A DNA stretch of 64,000 bases, taken from NCBI RefSeq assembly GCF_019703515.2, contig NC_059372.1, positions 23,422,931 to 23,486,930 on the forward strand, given 5' to 3'. Positions 60,911-64,000 of this stretch are shown here, in pieces. A program made the translations under genes and the position numbers. The notes beneath the pieces were generated by a model, which saw only the letters and a list, made by a program, of their open reading frames with translations, was not told the origin of the DNA and ran no database searches. This DNA comes from Myxocyprinus asiaticus. Lineage: Eukaryota > Chordata > Actinopteri > Cypriniformes > Catostomidae. Within the stretch, counting starts at the first letter, position 1. Every line of letters starts with the position of its first letter.

Positions 60911-61291
60911 AATTTGAATCCATACTGTGATTAATTCAGTCGTGTGTGGTAGGTTGACATGCTACATCACATGTCGCATCAAAACCGACGTCTGTCTACG
61001 AGCAGTGATCGGCGTTTGTAAAAAAAAAAAAAAAAAGAAAAAAAGAGAAAAGTATATTCTGTTTAACATATCACGCCCAACTCAAATATTTTGTCTTTTG
61101 TACAACCTCAGAGTAAAGGTGCACACAATTTATTTTATTTTATTTTTTTTTCAAGTTTTACACCTAAAGAAATGAATTGTGATTTTGTATAAAGTCATGA
61201 GTTACCTCCTCCCATCCCCCTGGAATCTACGCCCCTGAGGACACCAGTCATATTAGTAACCTTATAAAAGCTATTTTATTCTACATGGAGA

Positions 61292-61455
61292 GGGTCCCCC
61301 TCATGGGGGATGCCATGTTTAGAATCACATGACCACAGTCAAATACTACTCGATTGGACTTACACTGACACCTAGGGGCATGAATGCAGCATCATTCATC
61401 AAGTATTATTTGGCTGGTCATGTGATCATAACATGGCAGACCCCAAGAGGGAGCA
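61292..61455. repeat. short inverted repeat, possible tiny DNA element
   Basis: GATGCCATGTTTAGAATCAC followed by ATGACCA on the left pairs with TGGTCATGTGATCATAACAT and GGCAG on the right, about 40 bp per arm with mismatches, around a ~90-bp centre. Confidence 0.5.
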
Positions 61456-62972
61456 ATAGAGCTGTTTAAATTGTACTCCACAAATCCTCTTAGGTCTAGT
61501 TCACCAGGGGATATTTCAAGTTATACTACAGGGGTGAAATTCACGTTTGAGGTATGAAACAGTGTAATTTATGTTGTAGAACAAAATGTCCACGAATCGT
61601 CAATTAATGTTTTCCACATATCTTATTTTACTCATAAATTCAAAAACCCCCTTATAAAAACCCAAATGAAAACCCATGGCGAATTAGACTTTTGGGTTCG
61701 ACTACAAATTGACGTCACGGCTGAACAGCTCTATTAAACAGCTTTTATGGCCCTGTCCCAAATGGCACCCTAAGCCCTTGCGGTCCTCTGAGTCCAGACT
61801 TTGTTGACTGATGGCAGACCGATAGGGTGCTAGTTAGCAAGTCCATGAGGGTGCATGAGTTATAAAAGTGTGTATTTGGGACATAATTCAAGACTTCAGT
61901 AAGATAACGGCATTGTCATACATTACATTTTTCATATACATGCAGTTTTACAAATTATCATTTGAAAAGTCATGACATTGATTGAGAGGGTAAAAGAACA
62001 CACTTTAACTCTTGGACAGGGATGGAAAGAGTACTGAAAAATCATACTCCAGTAAAAGTACTGTTACTTCCCAAAAAATGTAGTGTGAGTAGAGTAAAAG
62101 TACCTGTCCTAAAAAATTACTCAAGTAAGAGTACAAGAGTAGCTCATTTATAATTACTCATGAGTAGTGAGTATTGAATTCTGAGTTGCGAAAGCTATGC
62201 CCCCCTTATAATTAACACTGTATGCTGCAATTTCAAAATGTTGCAAACATACTGTAATTTACATTCCCTTTTATGGCTGTTTGTCAGAAAGAATGAAAAA
62301 TATTGGTATCCTCTGGCAAATTTATTTTAAAACTGACAACTTTTAAAATACATCACTTATCTGCATGTATCTGATTACAAAAAAATAACAGGGAGACATG
62401 AATCACACTTTTAGAATTGAGCTGTTGGATTAGCAAAGCCCCCTTTCCCCAAAACCCCACACTGCAAAGATACCAAATGAGCTTTATGTGACTGTCATGA
62501 GCATAAACGGTTGTCATAAACAACAGCAGCAAAATAGCGCCCTCAACTGACAACTGTTATGAACAACATGGCATAAAAATGCATTATGCCTCAATAATTC
62601 ACTGCAACTAGAATACTATGAGAATGTGCAAAATGATTGACAGGCAGAAAGAGTGGCCGGCAGACACATTTTTGTTTGCTATTTATACAGTCTAGAGCTG
62701 TCATAGAGACCTGTGAGATATCTCAGGACACTTATTTCATTAATATCTTTCAGGGAGAAGTGACATTTTGTGCATAAAAAAATTGCATAATTTTTTTTGC
62801 ATAAAAACATTTTTTCCATGAAAAATTCGCTTACAGCACCTTTAAAATGTAAACAGGAATGCCCACAACGGTTTTGCACATTGAATAAGAATCAGAACCA
62901 GTTTTCGTTTTTGTTTCTGCGGATAACACAACGTTAAACAAAAGATCAACTCAGTTGAGCCCCTCACATCAG

Positions 62973-62985
62973 TGCATTGTGGGTA
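62973..62985 (-). promoter_or_regulatory. ZNF143/THAP11-type promoter site upstream of NOC2L
   Basis: The minus strand reads TACCCACAATGCA, close to the CCCACAATGC core of the ZNF143/THAP11 site common in housekeeping promoters. It lies 30 bp upstream of the NOC2L ATG, so it could sit at the start site. One motif match only. Confidence 0.4.
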
Positions 62986-63015
62986 TTGCTTTCCTATGCA
63001 CGTTTCTCATCCAGC

Positions 63016-63035
63016 ATGGCAGGGAAAAACAAGAG
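63016..63035 (+). CDS. noc2l: NOC2L exon 1 coding part
   Basis: Six codons plus two bases (MAGKNK and part of Arg7) end at AG|GTATGC. The ATG context CCAGCATGG has G at +4. Intron 1 covers 63036-63538. Confidence 0.9.
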
Positions 63036-64000
63036 GTATGCTCCCGTTCTAAGATATTTAAACTCGCTCACAAGTTCAAATATTATATTCTGCTTTAGCC
63101 TACAGTGAATGTATCTTTGGAAGTGTTGGCAGAGCTCAGTTTTATTTCCTAAGATGATTATTTGACTTATACTTGACGATAGCTAGATAGCTTTAGCCCC
63201 AGAAGATGAGCTAAAACTTCATCAATCTCAATAATGATACAAATTAAAAATAAAACACTTAAGTCTCGCATTAGATCAGCATATAATTTAGCATTCTTCA
63301 TATATAGAGATAATTTGCAAATACGTAACTGTTAAATTTGAGTGTCAACATTATTTCCCATTACGTTTTGTTCAGTAATACGTGATCATGAGATCAGTTT
63401 TGGGAACGGCCAGTTTGAATTTTTTTTTTTAGTGTTCTAAGTTTACTAGTGCTTACTGAAGACTGGGTTGAAAGGGCTAAGTTAACACGGTTTCTAAACA
63501 TATTTCATTTTAATGCTGTGCTATCTGTGTATGTGCAGAAAGTTGGAGAACCTCAGTGTAGATGAGTTCATGTTGTCTGGATTTGATTCTGAGGAGGAAG
63601 ATGACTCTGTGGATGAAGATTTAACACAACAGACTGCGAGTAAGAAACCTGCACCTCAGAAGAAGTGAGTGTGGTCTCTTTTTAAGTTTTAAGAGTTTGT
63701 ATTTCCATTTCTGCTAAGTGCTTCAGATGTTTACAGAGTATTCTATTTACCACTGGTATAATTAGAGAAACTTGGTTACATAATGTTATTCTAATGTTCT
63801 AACTCTCAGGTCTGTCAAAAAGCAAGGCAAGGCATCTGATCACAAGGACCAGCTTTCTGCCCTCAAGAGCCGAGACCCAGAATTTTACAAGTTCTTAGAA
63901 CAAAATGACCAGACACTCCTGAATTTTGATGACTCTGATTTCTCAGAAGATGATGATGATGACGACGACGACGAAGAGGAGATGTACCACAAACTCCCCT
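63016..64000 (+). CDS. noc2l: NOC2L (NOC2-like nucleolar protein), first three exons, runs off the window
   Basis: NOC2L is the vertebrate homologue of yeast Noc2, which works in 60S ribosomal subunit maturation. The mammalian protein (NIR) also inhibits histone acetyltransferases and represses p53 (family knowledge). Exons are 63016-63035, 63539-63664 and 63810-64000 (open), with donors AG|GTATGC and AA|GTGAGT and acceptors TGTGCAG and TCTCAG, all in phase. The protein starts [17 protein letters not shown], a lysine-rich start followed by the conserved [21 protein letters not shown]-like and [18 protein letters not shown] motifs follow, then an acidic stretch of eight Asp and three Glu. About 112 residues are present; the Noc2 core lies beyond the window. 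Head-to-head placement with KLHL17 matches the human locus. Confidence 0.95.
63539..63664 (+). CDS. noc2l: NOC2L exon 2
   Basis: The acceptor GTGCAG precedes 63539 and the donor AA|GTGAGT follows 63664. It encodes [17 protein letters not shown] and an acidic, Ser/Thr-rich stretch ending in KPAPQK, residues 7-49. Confidence 0.93.
63810..64000 (+). CDS. noc2l: NOC2L exon 3 (partial)
   Basis: The acceptor CTCTCAG precedes 63810. It encodes [20 protein letters not shown] and then the aspartate run from about 63940. The exon is still open at the window end. Confidence 0.93.

Larger units (their letters stand above)
60911..63015. other. space between KLHL17 and NOC2L start regions
   Basis: An A-rich tract lies at 61020-61050. 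61292-61455 is a small inverted repeat (GATGCCATGTTTAGAATCAC and ATGTGATCATAACATGGCAG). About 62030-62180 is an interspersed repeat (AAAGTACTGTTACTTCCC, AATTACTCAAGTAAGAGTAC) also seen reversed at 1045-1180. No coding signal. The last ~100 bp before 63016 are likely the NOC2L promoter. Confidence 0.5.

Noticed and set aside
1..64000. CRISPR arrays, operons, riboswitches, bacterial promoters
   Set aside because: The DNA is vertebrate; no regularly spaced repeats with unique spacers were seen.

Overview
The window is vertebrate nuclear DNA and most probably comes from a teleost of the cypriniform (carp/zebrafish) lineage. Genes are split by GT-AG introns. The intergenic and intronic DNA is packed with fish-type transposons: Tc1-like, hAT, piggyBac-like, DIRS, Ty3/Gypsy, L2/Jockey-like LINE and tRNA-derived SINE copies. 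Nothing prokaryotic is present.

Two host genes are visible, head to head as in the conserved vertebrate NOC2L-KLHL17 pair. KLHL17 (actinfilin, a BTB-BACK-Kelch adaptor of CUL3 ubiquitin ligases) lies on the minus strand. It can be read completely: 11 coding exons between 46660 and 13575 join in phase to 592 codons (591 residues plus stop). A probable non-coding first exon lies near 60.83 kb and a repeat-poor 3' UTR runs down to about 11.65 kb. NOC2L (nucleolar, ribosome biogenesis and p53/HAT regulation) starts at 63016 on the plus strand. Its first three exons are in the window and the third runs off the end.

Layout: 1-11.6 kb is repeat-rich DNA beyond KLHL17 with no gene I can support (fold-back repeats, an AT-rich tandem array, a SINE with a perfect 16-bp target duplication). 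11.6-13.6 kb is the likely KLHL17 3' UTR. 13.6-46.7 kb is the coding part of KLHL17, with introns swollen by hAT elements (17.3-19.95, 21.05-22.17, 28.03-29.55 kb), a Tc1 nested in another Tc1 (22.3-25.25 kb), a piggyBac-like element (26.2-27.0 kb), a DIRS retrotransposon inside a probable piggyBac-like element (32.4-36.9 kb), a palindromic Tc1 derivative (38.4-39.7 kb) and a decayed Gypsy element (40.98-45.67 kb). 46.7-60.8 kb is the long first intron, with a Tc1 inside a hAT (47.8-50.0 kb), two SINEs, and a nest in which a short interspersed repeat is split by a gag-only LTR element plus a scrambled LINE (54.05-59.3 kb). 60.8-63.0 kb is the space between the divergent genes.

No wholly new biological system was found. 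The most unusual items are the inverted and duplicated LINE, the DIRS copy that keeps its terminal and internal complementary repeats, the gag-only LTR element whose edge resembles a ZNF143/THAP11 promoter site, and the hAT copy 30 bp from a KLHL17 splice acceptor. Exon edges come from reading splice sites and recalling the family, not from transcripts. Transposon family names come from termini, target duplications and protein motifs.
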